From Pseudomonadota bacterium (GTDB lineage: Bacteria > Pseudomonadota > Gammaproteobacteria > Burkholderiales > Burkholderiaceae_C): a stretch of DNA of 64,000 nucleotides. Every line of letters begins with the position of its first letter. The first letter of the stretch is position 1. Positions 1-10,077 of the stretch are shown here, piece after piece. The stretch spans positions 310,001 through 374,000 of the forward strand of contig JAEWIF010000004.1 in assembly GCA_023387335.1 (NCBI GenBank), in the 5' to 3' direction. Below the pieces are notes generated by a model that had not been told where the DNA came from, did not search any database, and was given only the letters and a program-made list of their open reading frames with translations. The position numbers and the translations under genes are program-made.

Positions 1-1
1 C

Positions 2-580
2 ACGTCCGACAGCGGCATCGTCATCCAGGACGGCGCCGCGGTGAGCGCGCCCACCCTGGAGTTCAATGCGCCGCTGACCACGGTCTACGGCAAGGTCAAG
101 CCCGGTGGGATCGGAGGCATCGGCACGGCTCGGGCGACCGGCACCCTGCACTTCGCGGGCGCCGGCACCGCGGAGCTCGACGTGGTGTCCCTCACTTCGT
201 TCGACCAGCTGATCGCAGGCGGCGACCTCCTCACGGACGCGACCACCAGCCTGAACCTGAACGACCTGTCCGGCGGCAGCCTGCTCGGCAGCTTCCAGCC
301 GGTGAGCGCGGGGGCGGGATCCTCGCTGTCTTACACGCTGCCGGCGGCCTGGGGCGTGTCGGCCACGAATCCCTTCGTCATCGTCGCGGGCGTGTCGCCC
401 GCGCCCGCGCCTGCGCCGATCCCGGCTCCCGCGCCGGGCCCGGTCACGTCCGAACAAGCCGCCACGCTGCAGACCATCAGCCAGGTGATCGAATTCGCGC
501 GGCAGTTCGAGGACAAGGACAAGGAGATCGGCAAGGACGACATCGTCGTCACCGACGTGTCGTGCAAGCCGGCGTCCTGA
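2..580 (+). CDS. C-terminal part of a large exported (filamentous-haemagglutinin-like) protein, 5' end outside window
   Basis: The reading frame is open from the first bases of the window (192 residues visible), so the true start lies upstream. The visible part is rich in Gly, Ala, Ser, Thr and Asp in short beta-strand-like segments, as in the beta-helical passenger of large secreted adhesins. It then has a Pro/Ala hinge (SPAPAPAPIPAPAPGP) and a short charged tail with one Cys four residues from the end (VVTDVSCKPAS). Haemagglutinin-repeat exoproteins of Comamonadaceae can end in this style, but no diagnostic domain is inside the window, so the family is an inference. The gene converges on glcD with one base between the stop codons. 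An internal GTG at position 41 is not a credible start, because the frame continues upstream with the same composition. Confidence 0.55.
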   Translation, partial: TSDSGIVIQDGAAVSAPTLEFNAPLTTVYGKVKPGGIGGIGTARATGTLHFAGAGTAELDVVSLTSFDQLIAGGDLLTDATTSLNLNDLSGGSLLGSFQPVSAGAGSSLSYTLPAAWGVSATNPFVIVAGVSPAPAPAPIPAPAPGPVTSEQAATLQTISQVIEFARQFEDKDKEIGKDDIVVTDVSCKPAS

Positions 581-581
581 C

Positions 582-2075
582 CTAGAACCGCGGCAGGTCG
601 GGGTGGGCGAGGCGCCCGCCCCGCACCAGCTCCTTGCCGTACTCGGCGCAGCGCGACAGCGTCGGGATTACCTTGCCGGGATTGAGCAGGCCGCGCGCAT
701 CGAAGGCGCGCTTGACGCCCAGCATCTGCTCGCGCTCCTCGGGGCTGAACTGCACGCACATGGAGTTGAGCTTCTCCACGCCCACGCCGTGCTCGCCCGT
801 GACCGTGCCGCCCATGGCGACGCTGGTCTCCAGGATGTCGGCGCCGAACAGCTCGCAGCGGTGCAGCTGGTCGGCGTCGTTGGCATCGAACAGGATCAGC
901 GGATGCAGGTTGCCGTCGCCGGCATGGAACACGTTGGCGCAGCGCAGGCCGTACTTCTGCTCCATCGCCTGGATGGCCAGCAGGATGTCGGCCAGGCGCT
1001 TGCGCGGGATGGTCGAGTCCATGCACATGTAGTCGGGGCTGATGCGGCCCGAGGCGGGGAAGGCGTTCTTGCGGCCGCTCCAGAAGCGCAGGCGCTCGGC
1101 CTCGTCGCGGCTCACCGCGATGGCGGTGGCGCCGGCCTCGCGCAGCACGGCGCTCATGCGGCCGATCTCCTCTTCCACTTCCTCCGGCGTGCCGTCGCTC
1201 TCGCACAGCAGGATGGCTTCGGCGGTGAGGTCGTAGCCGGCGTGCACGAAGTCCTCGACCGCGGCGGTCATGGGCTTGTCCATCATCTCCAGGCCGGCGG
1301 GGATGATGCCGGCCGCGATCACCGCCGCCACCGCGTCGCCCGCCTTCCGGATGTCGTCGAAGCTGGCCATGATGCAGCGCGCCAGCAGCGGCTTGGGCAC
1401 CAGCTTGACCACCACTTCGGTGGTGACGGCCAGCATGCCTTCGCTGCCGACCAGCACGCTCATGAGGTCGTAGCCCGCGGTGTCAAGCGCCTCGCTGCCG
1501 AACACCACCGGCTCGCCTTCGGCCGTGAAGCCGCGCACCTGAAGCACGTTGTGCAGCGTGAGTCCGTATTTCAGGCAGTGCACGCCGCCGGAGTTCTCCG
1601 CCACGTTGCCGCCGATGGTGCAGGCGATCTGGCTGGAAGGATCGGGCGCGTAGTACAGGCCGTAGGAGGCGGCCGCTTCGCTGATCGCGAGGTTGCGCAC
1701 GCCGCATTGCACGCGCGCGGTGCGGCTGGCCGGGTCGACCTGGAGGATGCGGTTGAACTTGGCCAGCGACAGCGTCACGCCCACCTTGTTCGGCATGGCG
1801 CCGCCCGACAGGCCGGTGCCCGCGCCGCGCGCCACCACCGGCACGCCCAGGGCATGGCAGGCGCGCAGCACGCCCTGCACCTGCTCCTCGTTCTCGGGCA
1901 GCGCGACGGCCAGCGGGCGCTCGCGGTACGCGGTCAGGCCGTCGCATTCGTAAGGCCGCGTCTCCTCCGCGTGCCACAGCAGCGCATGCGCCGGCAGCAC
2001 GGCGCGCAGCGCGGGGATCACCTGGTCGAGCAGGCCGGCCTGCGCGGCGATCTCGGGGGCGAGCGGGGCGTTCAT
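582..2075 (-). CDS. glcD: FAD-linked oxidase, glycolate/D-lactate dehydrogenase large subunit GlcD
   Basis: This 497-residue flavoprotein of the PCMH-type FAD-binding family would oxidise glycolate or another 2-hydroxy acid to the 2-keto acid. The FAD-binding half is marked by VARGAGTGLSGGA (about residues 81-93) and GGNVAENSGGVHCLKYG (about 155-171). The C-terminal cap domain has HAGDGNLHP and TGEHGVG, the conserved FAD-oxidase C motifs. Length and motifs match GlcD. The usual partners GlcE and GlcF are not next to it: downstream lies the convergent exoprotein end, upstream a signalling gene on the same strand 81 bp away. It may therefore act with unlinked subunits or be one of the stand-alone D-2-hydroxyacid dehydrogenases. 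Substrate not determinable from sequence. Confidence 0.88.
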   Translation of the reverse strand: MNAPLAPEIAAQAGLLDQVIPALRAVLPAHALLWHAEETRPYECDGLTAYRERPLAVALPENEEQVQGVLRACHALGVPVVARGAGTGLSGGAMPNKVGVTLSLAKFNRILQVDPASRTARVQCGVRNLAISEAAASYGLYYAPDPSSQIACTIGGNVAENSGGVHCLKYGLTLHNVLQVRGFTAEGEPVVFGSEALDTAGYDLMSVLVGSEGMLAVTTEVVVKLVPKPLLARCIMASFDDIRKAGDAVAAVIAAGIIPAGLEMMDKPMTAAVEDFVHAGYDLTAEAILLCESDGTPEEVEEEIGRMSAVLREAGATAIAVSRDEAERLRFWSGRKNAFPASGRISPDYMCMDSTIPRKRLADILLAIQAMEQKYGLRCANVFHAGDGNLHPLILFDANDADQLHRCELFGADILETSVAMGGTVTGEHGVGVEKLNSMCVQFSPEEREQMLGVKRAFDARGLLNPGKVIPTLSRCAEYGKELVRGGRLAHPDLPRF

Positions 2076-2156
2076 GCGGCGATTGTGCGGCGGCCGCGCG
2101 AACGCGGCGCTGAAAAGAATTGCGGCCGGGTCGTGAAATGGCTTGGCGAAGAGGGC

Positions 2157-3911
2157 TCAGGCCCCGCTGTCGGCCGTGCGCACTTCCAGGTGGTGGATGG
2201 CGCGCTTGGGGTCGTTCATCAACCGGTCGAGCGAGATGTGCAGGCGTTGCAGCAGCCGCTGCTCGTCCACATCGCCACCCGCCGCCTCGGCGATCGCGGC
2301 GACCTCGGGGACGCGCGCCGACACCACCCGCAGGCGCAGCTCCATGTCCGGCGGCAGGTTGCGCACGCGTTCGAGGCCGCGCGCCACCATGTGCTGCGCC
2401 AGCCGGCGGCGCTCGTCCTCGTGGCAGGGCCCTTCGATCAGGACCGCGAAGCGCGTGTCCGAGACCCGGCACACGGTGTCCACCGGCCGCACCACGCCGG
2501 ACAGGCGCGAGGCCGTCACCACCAGCGCGCGGTCGCCCGCGTTGCGACCTTCGCGCTCGACGATCTGCGCATGGTTGGCCAGCTCCACCAGCAGCACGGC
2601 GCATCCGTGGCCGAGCCGGTGGCCGCGCCGCAGCGCGTCGCGCAGCCGCAGTCGCAGCACCGGCACCGCCACCAGGCCGGTCAACGGGTCGGTGCTGTCG
2701 ATGGCGCGCAGGCGCGCGTGGTTCTCGCTGTAGTCCTTGGCGCGCCGGTGCAGGATGTAGAGCAGCAGCGGGATCTCGATGGCCGAGCCGATCAGCACCG
2801 CGTACTGGGTCGCCCAGCTGTCGGGCAGCCCGCCGGCGGCGCGCAGCGCCGGAAACGGGTAGGCCAGGTGCACCGGCAGGAAGCCCAGGAACAGCCAGCC
2901 CGAGTACGGCTCGCCGCGCCGCCAAGTCCAGAGGCACAGCGAGATGCTCAGCACCACCGAAGCCAGCCCGTACAGGTTGAGCACGTTGAACATCGCGGTG
3001 TTGTTCAGCAGCAGGTAGGGCACCGGCAGCAGCAGGCCCACCAGGCTGAAGGCGCGCACCGCGCGGTCGACGCGCGGACCATGTCGTGGCAGCAAGGTCG
3101 CCCGGCGCACGTTCCAGATGCCCGCGGCCGCCATCCAGAACAGGAACAGCGGCGGGGCGGCGTTGTTGAAGGCCGCCGAGCCGGGCCACAGCACCGCGGC
3201 GCCCAGGCCCGTGTAGGCCAGCTGGAACATCAGCATGCAGCCGACGTACGCGGCGTACGAATCGAAGGCCACGTCGGCGTACAGCCGCCCGTGCATCAGC
3301 GCCAGCAGCAGCACCAGCAACCCGAACCCGAGGTAGGCCCCGAACAGGAGATAGGTGCGGTGCAGCCGCTGCTCCAGCGCGCCGGCGGGCAGCAGCTGCA
3401 GGTGCGCGCTGGCCGGGGCAGGGCGGTTCTGCAGGCGCAGCCAGACCGTGGTGGCGCCGCCCGCGGGCACCTCGAACACGGGCGTGTAGTGCGGGTGGGA
3501 CCACATCGCCACGGGCACGTGGTCGCCCGCGACCTGTTCGCGCCAGTGGCCGTCGGCCGTGGGGGAGTACAGGTTGGCCCGGTCGAGGAAGGCGGCGCCG
3601 TTGAGCGCCAGGTACCAGGGCCGCGCGGTGTCCAGCGCGGGGAGTTCGACGCGCAGCCACCAGGCGCCGTGGCCCAGTGCCATCGGGCTCGGGCGGTCGA
3701 ACGGCCGCAGCTCGCTTTCCTTGCGCACGACTTCATCGATGCTGAGCGTGCCGGTCGGATCGACCAGGTGCGCGACGCGGACGCCCGGCGCGGCCGGTTC
3801 GCGGCCGGTGGCGATGGCCAGCGCGACGATCGCCGCCATGACCAGGGCGAGCACGACGGCCGCGACCAGGACCGGTGTCCTGCGGGGCCAGCGCATCGCC
3901 ACGAAGTTCAT
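2157..3911 (-). CDS. 7TM-DISM membrane sensor with degenerate GGDEF domain
   Basis: This is a 584-residue membrane signalling protein. Order: N-terminal transmembrane helix (about residues 13-33), a periplasmic 7TMR-DISM extracellular domain (beta-rich, with the GHGAWWLRVEL and NRANLYSP-like segments), a seven-helix 7TMR-DISM membrane region (about 180-390), and a C-terminal GGDEF-like domain opened by the DSTDPLTGL motif. The active-site GGDEF is replaced by SDTRF in the context CRVSDTRFAVLIEG, so the metal- and GTP-binding residues are missing and diguanylate cyclase activity is unlikely. The domain could be a GTP/c-di-GMP sensor or a dimerisation module. The ATG chosen overlaps the stop of the upstream LysR gene by ATGA, implying translational coupling. 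Confidence 0.8.
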   Translation of the reverse strand: MNFVAMRWPRRTPVLVAAVVLALVMAAIVALAIATGREPAAPGVRVAHLVDPTGTLSIDEVVRKESELRPFDRPSPMALGHGAWWLRVELPALDTARPWYLALNGAAFLDRANLYSPTADGHWREQVAGDHVPVAMWSHPHYTPVFEVPAGGATTVWLRLQNRPAPASAHLQLLPAGALEQRLHRTYLLFGAYLGFGLLVLLLALMHGRLYADVAFDSYAAYVGCMLMFQLAYTGLGAAVLWPGSAAFNNAAPPLFLFWMAAAGIWNVRRATLLPRHGPRVDRAVRAFSLVGLLLPVPYLLLNNTAMFNVLNLYGLASVVLSISLCLWTWRRGEPYSGWLFLGFLPVHLAYPFPALRAAGGLPDSWATQYAVLIGSAIEIPLLLYILHRRAKDYSENHARLRAIDSTDPLTGLVAVPVLRLRLRDALRRGHRLGHGCAVLLVELANHAQIVEREGRNAGDRALVVTASRLSGVVRPVDTVCRVSDTRFAVLIEGPCHEDERRRLAQHMVARGLERVRNLPPDMELRLRVVSARVPEVAAIAEAAGGDVDEQRLLQRLHISLDRLMNDPKRAIHHLEVRTADSGA

Positions 3912-4777
3912 GCGAGGCTCTTGCGCAGCCAGTCGGCGAAGGCCGCGCACTCCCACCGGTCCATGGTGCCGGTGCGCCAGCACAGGTAGTGAGCGTGCGG
4001 GCTCGGCACGTTGCGCTCGGACAGGCGCACCAGCGCGCCGTTCTCCAGCCAGGGCTGGCCGAGCTTCAGGCGCACCAGCGCGATGCCCAGGCCCTGCGCG
4101 GCCGCGTCGCACATCAAGCCGATGTCGTTGAACGAGGAGCCCTCGGCCGGTTCCACCGCGTCCAGGCCATGCGCGAGGAACCAGGTGCGCCAAGGCTCCA
4201 GCGGGCTCTTGATCAGCTTGGCATCGCGGAGCTCCTCGATGCTGTCGAACGGCCCATGCTCGCGCACGAAGGCGGGCGACGCGAGCGGCGTGACCTCGTC
4301 GGTCATCAGGCAGACGTGCTCCACGTCGGCGTAGCGGCCGGTGCCGTAGCGGATCATCAGGTCGGCGTCCTCGGCCACCACGTCCAGCAGCGGGATCGAC
4401 ACCTGCAGCGTCAGGTCGATCTCCGGATACGCCTCGATGAAGCTGCGAAGGCGCGGCATCAGGATCGACCGCGAGAAGGTCGGCGTGACCGCCACCCGCA
4501 GCTTGCGCTTGCCCTGCGCGGCATTGCGGCCGGGAAAGCGTTCCAGGACGGCCAGTCCCTCGCGCACGTGCGCCAGGTACTCGCTGCCTTCGGTGGTCAG
4601 GGAAAAGTCGGCGCGGCCGAACAGCTTGGCGCCCAGGATCTGCTCCAGCTGGCGCACGCGGTGGCTCACCGCGCTGGGCGTGACGCACAGCTCCTCGGCC
4701 GCCTGCGTGACAGACCGCAGCCGCGCCAGCGCCTCGAAGGTGAGCAGGCACTGGATCGGCGGGATGCGGGCGGTCAT
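3908..4777 (-). CDS. LysR-family transcriptional regulator (GcvA-like)
   Basis: This is a 289-residue LTTR with an N-terminal winged helix-turn-helix (residues 8-67; SVTQAAEELCVTPSAVSHRV is the recognition region) and a C-terminal periplasmic-binding-protein-like effector domain. The overall pattern, including the PIQCLLTFEALARLRSVTQAA start and the ...AAQGLGIALVRL segment, resembles GcvA-type regulators that control amino-acid or beta-lactamase genes. Effector unknown. Its stop overlaps the start of the DISM sensor gene by 4 bp, so the two are probably made together. That is unusual, since LTTRs usually pair with a divergent metabolic gene. Confidence 0.88.
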   Translation of the reverse strand: MTARIPPIQCLLTFEALARLRSVTQAAEELCVTPSAVSHRVRQLEQILGAKLFGRADFSLTTEGSEYLAHVREGLAVLERFPGRNAAQGKRKLRVAVTPTFSRSILMPRLRSFIEAYPEIDLTLQVSIPLLDVVAEDADLMIRYGTGRYADVEHVCLMTDEVTPLASPAFVREHGPFDSIEELRDAKLIKSPLEPWRTWFLAHGLDAVEPAEGSSFNDIGLMCDAAAQGLGIALVRLKLGQPWLENGALVRLSERNVPSPHAHYLCWRTGTMDRWECAAFADWLRKSLA

Positions 4778-4781
4778 GGCT

Positions 4782-5630
4782 TTACTTGAAGATCACCGTC
4801 TTGTGGCCGTTGAGCAGCACGCGGTGCTCGCTGTGCCACTTGACCGCGCGGGCCAGCACCTGGCTCTCGGTGTCGCGGCCCACGGCGGTGAGGTCCTGCG
4901 CCGTGTGCGAATGGTCCACCCGCGCCACGTCCTGCTCGATGATGGGGCCCTCGTCCAGGTCGGCCGTGACGTAGTGGGCCGTGGCGCCGATCAGCTTCAC
5001 GCCGCGGTCGTGCGCCTGGTAGTACGGCTTGGCGCCCTTGAAGCTGGGGAGGAAGCTGTGGTGGATGTTGATGGCGCGGCCGGCGAGCCGGGTGCACATC
5101 GTGTCCGACAGGATCTGCATGTAGCGCGCCAGCACCACCAGCTCGGCCTGCTCGCCCTCGATGATCTCCAGCTGCCGCGCCTCGGCCTGGGCCTTGCCGG
5201 CGGCGCTCACCGGGATGTGGTGGAACGGCACGTTGTAGCTGGCGGCCAGCTGGTAGAACTCGCGGTGGTTGGAGACGATGGCCGCGATCTCCACCGGCAG
5301 CAGCCCGCTCTTCCAGCGGAACAGCAGGTCGTTCAGGCAATGGCCTTCCTTGCTGACCAAGATGACGGTGCGCATCGGCTGCCGCGTGGCGTGCAGCTTC
5401 CAGTCCATGCGGAAGGGCTCGGCGAACAGGCGCAGCTGCGACTGCAGGTCCTCGAAGGTGAGCTGGTCGCAGCCGAACTGCACCCGCATGAAGAACAGGC
5501 CCGTGTCCGGGTCGTTGTACTGGGCCGCCTCCTCGATGTTGCCGCCGCGCTCCAGCAGGAACCCGGAAACGGCATGCACGATGCCCGGGCGGTCCGGGCA
5601 GGAGAGCGTGAGGATGTAGGCGTGCTTCAT
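4782..5630 (-). CDS. purU: formyltetrahydrofolate deformylase
   Basis: This 282-residue enzyme hydrolyses 10-formyl-tetrahydrofolate to formate and tetrahydrofolate, balancing one-carbon pools and supplying formate for PurT. An N-terminal ACT domain (about residues 3-80, ILTLSCPDRPGIVHAVSGF) is followed by a formyltransferase-fold catalytic domain with NIHHSFLPSFKGAKPY and TADLDEGPIIEQD, which carry the conserved Asn, His and Asp. Length matches the family. The ATG giving MKHAYILTL is preferred over one nine codons upstream, because PurU proteins begin right at the ACT strand. The gene is followed four bases later by the LysR gene on the same strand. Confidence 0.95.
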   Translation of the reverse strand: MKHAYILTLSCPDRPGIVHAVSGFLLERGGNIEEAAQYNDPDTGLFFMRVQFGCDQLTFEDLQSQLRLFAEPFRMDWKLHATRQPMRTVILVSKEGHCLNDLLFRWKSGLLPVEIAAIVSNHREFYQLAASYNVPFHHIPVSAAGKAQAEARQLEIIEGEQAELVVLARYMQILSDTMCTRLAGRAINIHHSFLPSFKGAKPYYQAHDRGVKLIGATAHYVTADLDEGPIIEQDVARVDHSHTAQDLTAVGRDTESQVLARAVKWHSEHRVLLNGHKTVIFK

Positions 5631-5721
5631 GGACCGGTGATTGTCGCAAACGGGCACCTGTCATTGCCGGGCTGGCACGGCGGGGGCATCATCGGCTTTC
5701 CGTTGTCCCTCCCGTGATCCG

Positions 5722-6420
5722 ATGCAGCGACGCCATTTCTCCCTCGCCCTTGCCTTCGTCCCCGCGGCCGCGATGCTCGCGCCGCCCGTCCACGCCGCCG
5801 GCGTGGCGTCGCTCACCAACGCCGAGGCCAGCCGCGGCCTGAAGACGGCGCTGGAGCAGGGCGCGGTCACCGCGGTGCAGCTGCTGGGCGTGCAGGACGG
5901 CTTCCTCGCCAACCCGAAGGTGCGCATCCCGCTGCCCAGCGCGCTGCAGGACGCTTCCAAGCTGCTGCGCGCCATCGGCCAGGGCCGCCAGATCGACGAC
6001 CTGGAGGTCGCCATCAACCGCGCCGCCGAGAACGCGGTGCCGCTGGCCAAGAACCTGCTGGTGAACTCGGTGCGCAACATGTCCGTCACCGACGCCAAGA
6101 ACATCCTCACCGGCGGCGAGACCTCGGTGACCACGTTCTTCGAGGAGAAGACGCGCACGCCGCTGTCGGGCCAGTTCCTGCCGGTGGTCAAGCAGGCCAC
6201 TTCCAAGGTCGGCCTGGCCGCCAAGTACGACCGCCTGGCCGGCAAGGCCGCCGGCATGGGCCTGCTCAAGCTGGAAGACGCCAGCATCGACCACTACGTC
6301 ACGCGCAAGGCGCTCGACGGCCTCTACCTCGTGATCGGCGAGGAAGAGACCAAGCTGCGCCGCGATCCCCTGGGCGCCAGCAGCGACATCCTGCGCAAGG
6401 TGTTCGGCGCGCTCAGATAA
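5722..6420 (+). CDS. DUF4197 domain-containing exported protein
   Basis: This 232-residue protein has a cleavable signal peptide (MQRRHFSLALAFVPAAAMLAPPVHA, cleavage after AHA-like site near residue 25) and a helical DUF4197 domain covering the rest (ASRGLKTALEQGAVTAVQLLG ... SDILRKVFGALR). DUF4197 proteins are widespread periplasmic or outer-membrane-associated proteins of Proteobacteria with no established function. The ATG at the head of the signal peptide was chosen; an in-frame GTG-type extension upstream lacks a sensible N-terminus. It is divergent from purU across 91 bp. Confidence 0.85.
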   Translation: MQRRHFSLALAFVPAAAMLAPPVHAAGVASLTNAEASRGLKTALEQGAVTAVQLLGVQDGFLANPKVRIPLPSALQDASKLLRAIGQGRQIDDLEVAINRAAENAVPLAKNLLVNSVRNMSVTDAKNILTGGETSVTTFFEEKTRTPLSGQFLPVVKQATSKVGLAAKYDRLAGKAAGMGLLKLEDASIDHYVTRKALDGLYLVIGEEETKLRRDPLGASSDILRKVFGALR

Positions 6421-6490
6421 CCCCCGGCGCCGTCGCGTTGGCGTTCGGCGCAAAATCGACTTTCTTCACCCCGAAGGAGACCGTTTTCCC

Positions 6491-7825
<1,335 letters not shown>

Positions 7826-7832
7826 TCCCCTC

Positions 7833-7856
7833 GCAGCGCCGGTTCACCGGCGCTGC
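7833..7856. terminator. GC-rich hairpin between convergent genes
   Basis: A perfect 10-bp stem, GCAGCGCCGG / CCGGCGCTGC, closes a TTCA loop just after the aminotransferase stop and overlaps the last codons of the convergent lipoprotein gene. There is no U tract on either strand, so it may act as a 3'-end stabiliser or a weak terminator rather than a classical one. Confidence 0.45.
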
Positions 7857-8584
7857 ATCTGCTCCCTCAGCTGCGCGCAGTAGTCCGGCGCGGCCCTCTC
7901 TCCGGACGCCAGCACCACCGGCTTGACCGCCAAGCCGGTGGGCAGGTGCCGCGGCACGCCCAGCTTCGGCGACACGTGCCCGGCGCCGGCCAGCAGCAGC
8001 ACCACCCGACCCGGCACGTACGCCTGCACCAGCGTCTGCGCCATCGCGCGGTCGCGCGCGATCTGCACGCGAGCCATCGGCGCGAGTTGCTGCGGCGGCA
8101 GCAGGTCGCAGTGGCCGGTGCGGATGGCTTCGCGTTGCGTCTTGAGTGATTCGTTGTCGAGCGCGAGGTCCAGCACCTCGTCCGACATCGCCGCCCGCAT
8201 CCGTTCGCGGGGAAGGTTCGCGCCGAGCACGGGGACGCCTGCCGCCACCGCGGCCATCACGGCCGGCGCGTAGGGCTCCCAGGGCCAGGCCTTCTCGTTC
8301 CACTGCAGGGCCGCGCGCACCGTGCCTTCGTCGGCATTGCGCGGCAGCCCGGCGGTGCTGTGGCCCTGCTCGGCCATCTCCAGCGCCAGCGCGGCCAGCC
8401 GGTCGCGCCCGGCGAGTGCCTGGACCACGTCCAGGTGTTGCCGCTGGTGCGCGGCATCGTCGTGCTGCTCGCCCAGCAGCACGATGTCCGCACGCGCCAG
8501 CTCGTCGGTGGACGGACCCGGCGCGGCGCAGCCGACCAGCATCGCCAAGGTCGTCAGTGCCGAGACAAAGTGGGCGATGCGCAT
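7844..8584 (-). CDS. ChaN-family (haem-binding/Tiki-like) lipoprotein
   Basis: A 246-residue predicted lipoprotein. The signal peptide ends in the lipobox LVGC (Cys about residue 19). The mature part has the ChaN/Tiki-superfamily opening IVLLGEQHDDAAHQRQH, a conserved Glu-His pair, the middle LALEMAEQGH, and the C-terminal VLLLAGAGHVSPKLGVPRHL. ChaN of Campylobacter is an iron-regulated haem-binding lipoprotein; other members are predicted Tiki-type metallohydrolases. No haem or iron transport gene adjoins it here, so the ligand is unproven. It is divergent from the AbrB-type membrane protein with a 50-bp gap that must hold both promoters. Confidence 0.82.
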   Translation of the reverse strand: MRIAHFVSALTTLAMLVGCAAPGPSTDELARADIVLLGEQHDDAAHQRQHLDVVQALAGRDRLAALALEMAEQGHSTAGLPRNADEGTVRAALQWNEKAWPWEPYAPAVMAAVAAGVPVLGANLPRERMRAAMSDEVLDLALDNESLKTQREAIRTGHCDLLPPQQLAPMARVQIARDRAMAQTLVQAYVPGRVVLLLAGAGHVSPKLGVPRHLPTGLAVKPVVLASGERAAPDYCAQLREQMQRR

Positions 8585-8634
8585 CGGGCGATACTAAGCC
8601 GCCGCTGCCGCGCTTGGGGCGGCGCTTCTCATCG

Positions 8635-9690
8635 ATGGACTCCCGACTCTTCCTGCGCGCGACGGCCACCCTTGCCGCCGCGCTGGCCGCCGCGCTGCTG
8701 TGCCGCTGGCTCGACACCCCGCTGCCGTGGATGCTGGGCCCGCTCGTCGCCACCTCCACGCTGTCGCTGGCCGGCGCGCCCACGCAGAGCTGGACGCCGC
8801 TGCGCAACGGCGCGCAATGGGCGATCGGCGGCGCCCTGGGCCTGTACTTCACGCCCGACGTCACCGCCCTGGTGCTCAAGCTGTGGTGGGCCATCCTGCT
8901 GGCCATCGCCTGGGCTCTGTTGCTCGGCTGGGCCTTCAGCCTGTGGCTGCACCGCGTGGTGCGCGACCGGCTTCCGGGCACGCCCGCGGAGCGGCGCGCC
9001 ACCAGCTACTTCGCCGGCTCCATCGGCGGCGCTTCCGAGATGACGCTGCTGGCCGAGCGGGCGGGCGCGCGCACCGACCTGGTGGCGGCGGCGCACAGCC
9101 TGCGTCTCCTGATCGTCACGCTGCTGCTGCCCGTGGCCTTCACCTGGAGCGGCCTGCACGGCAGCGACGTGACCCTGCCGGGCGTGCGCGAGGTGCGGCT
9201 GCCGGGCCTGGCCCTGCTGCTGGCGGCCACCCTGGTGGGCAGCTGGCTGATGAAGCGCACCGGCCGGGCCAATCCCTGGTTCCTGGGGGCACTGCTGGCC
9301 TCCATGGGACTGACCATGAGCGGCATCGAGCTTTCGGCGATGCCGCAGCTGCTGACCAACGCGGCCCAGCTGGCGATCGGCGTCAGCCTGGGCGTGCGCT
9401 TCCGCGCCGAGTTCCTGCATACCGCGCCGCGCTGGCTGGTGGCGGTGGCGGTCGGGACGGTGGGGATGATCGTGCTGTGCGGCGCCTTCGCCGTGCTGCT
9501 GGCCTGGGGCACCGGGCTGGCCGCGCCGACGCTGATCCTTGGGACTTCGCCGGGCGGGATCGCCGAGATGGCCATCACGGCCAAGGTGCTCCAGCTGGGG
9601 GTGCCGGTGGTGACCGCTTTCCAGGTCTGCCGGCTCGTGGCGGTGCTGATACTGGTCGAACCCCTGCACCGATGGGGTTGGCTGCGCTGA
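8635..9690 (+). CDS. AbrB-family (duplicated domain) integral membrane protein
   Basis: A 351-residue, very hydrophobic protein with about ten membrane segments arranged as two repeats, the pattern of the AbrB-duplication (AbrB/PRK10093-like) membrane family. The repeat hallmarks are LPWMLGPLVATSTLS followed by SIGGASEMTLLAERAGAR in the first half, and NPWFLGALLASMGL followed by GTSPGGIAEMAITAKVLQLG in the second. The E. coli AbrB (YbgN) name comes from a regulatory phenotype; the fold looks like a transporter, and the substrate is unknown. Despite database labels, this is not a DNA-binding AbrB. The ATG chosen directly precedes the first hydrophobic helix. Confidence 0.85.
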   Translation: MDSRLFLRATATLAAALAAALLCRWLDTPLPWMLGPLVATSTLSLAGAPTQSWTPLRNGAQWAIGGALGLYFTPDVTALVLKLWWAILLAIAWALLLGWAFSLWLHRVVRDRLPGTPAERRATSYFAGSIGGASEMTLLAERAGARTDLVAAAHSLRLLIVTLLLPVAFTWSGLHGSDVTLPGVREVRLPGLALLLAATLVGSWLMKRTGRANPWFLGALLASMGLTMSGIELSAMPQLLTNAAQLAIGVSLGVRFRAEFLHTAPRWLVAVAVGTVGMIVLCGAFAVLLAWGTGLAAPTLILGTSPGGIAEMAITAKVLQLGVPVVTAFQVCRLVAVLILVEPLHRWGWLR

Positions 9691-9702
9691 GGCAGCCGGG
9701 GA

Positions 9703-9975
9703 TCAGTGCATCACGAGGGGGTTCTGCGCCAGCTCGGCGTAGCCGTCCAGCGTTTCCTCGACTTCTTCCTGGGTGGGCGTGTTGAGCTGCCAGGCGTTGA
9801 TCTGGCGCTGGAAGGCCTCGGCCCAGGTGCCGTCGAGGTACACCTCCTTGTTGGTGCGCTTGTCGACGATCTCGAAGCCGTGCCGCACGATGCGCGGCGG
9901 CGGTTCCCCGTCGGCGGGTTCGTTCGCCTGCATGTGCACGACGACGAACGAGTCGGAGTCATAGAGCATTTGCAT
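9703..9975 (-). CDS. DUF3567 family protein
   Basis: A 90-residue soluble acidic protein beginning MQMLYDSDSFVVVHMQAN and ending PLVMH, matching the small DUF3567 family found almost only in Burkholderiales. No function is established. The ATG at 9975 is preceded by an AAGGAAAC Shine-Dalgarno; a longer in-frame ATG 16 codons upstream has no conserved N-terminus and was rejected. It stands alone between the convergent AbrB-type gene and the DUF3108 gene. Confidence 0.82.
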   Translation of the reverse strand: MQMLYDSDSFVVVHMQANEPADGEPPPRIVRHGFEIVDKRTNKEVYLDGTWAEAFQRQINAWQLNTPTQEEVEETLDGYAELAQNPLVMH

Positions 9976-10077
9976 GGTGTTTCCTTCTGCACTCCAGATG
10001 GCTGCGTCATCGGCTCTTTTCAAGACGATCCGCTTGCCGGCGGTTTGCCATGGGGTCCAGAGTAGGCAGTCGCTGCC

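Noticed and set aside
603..3989. Very long plus-strand open frame opposite glcD and the DISM gene
   Set aside because: His/Arg/Gly/Ala-rich shadow translation caused by high GC; the minus-strand genes carry clear conserved motifs.
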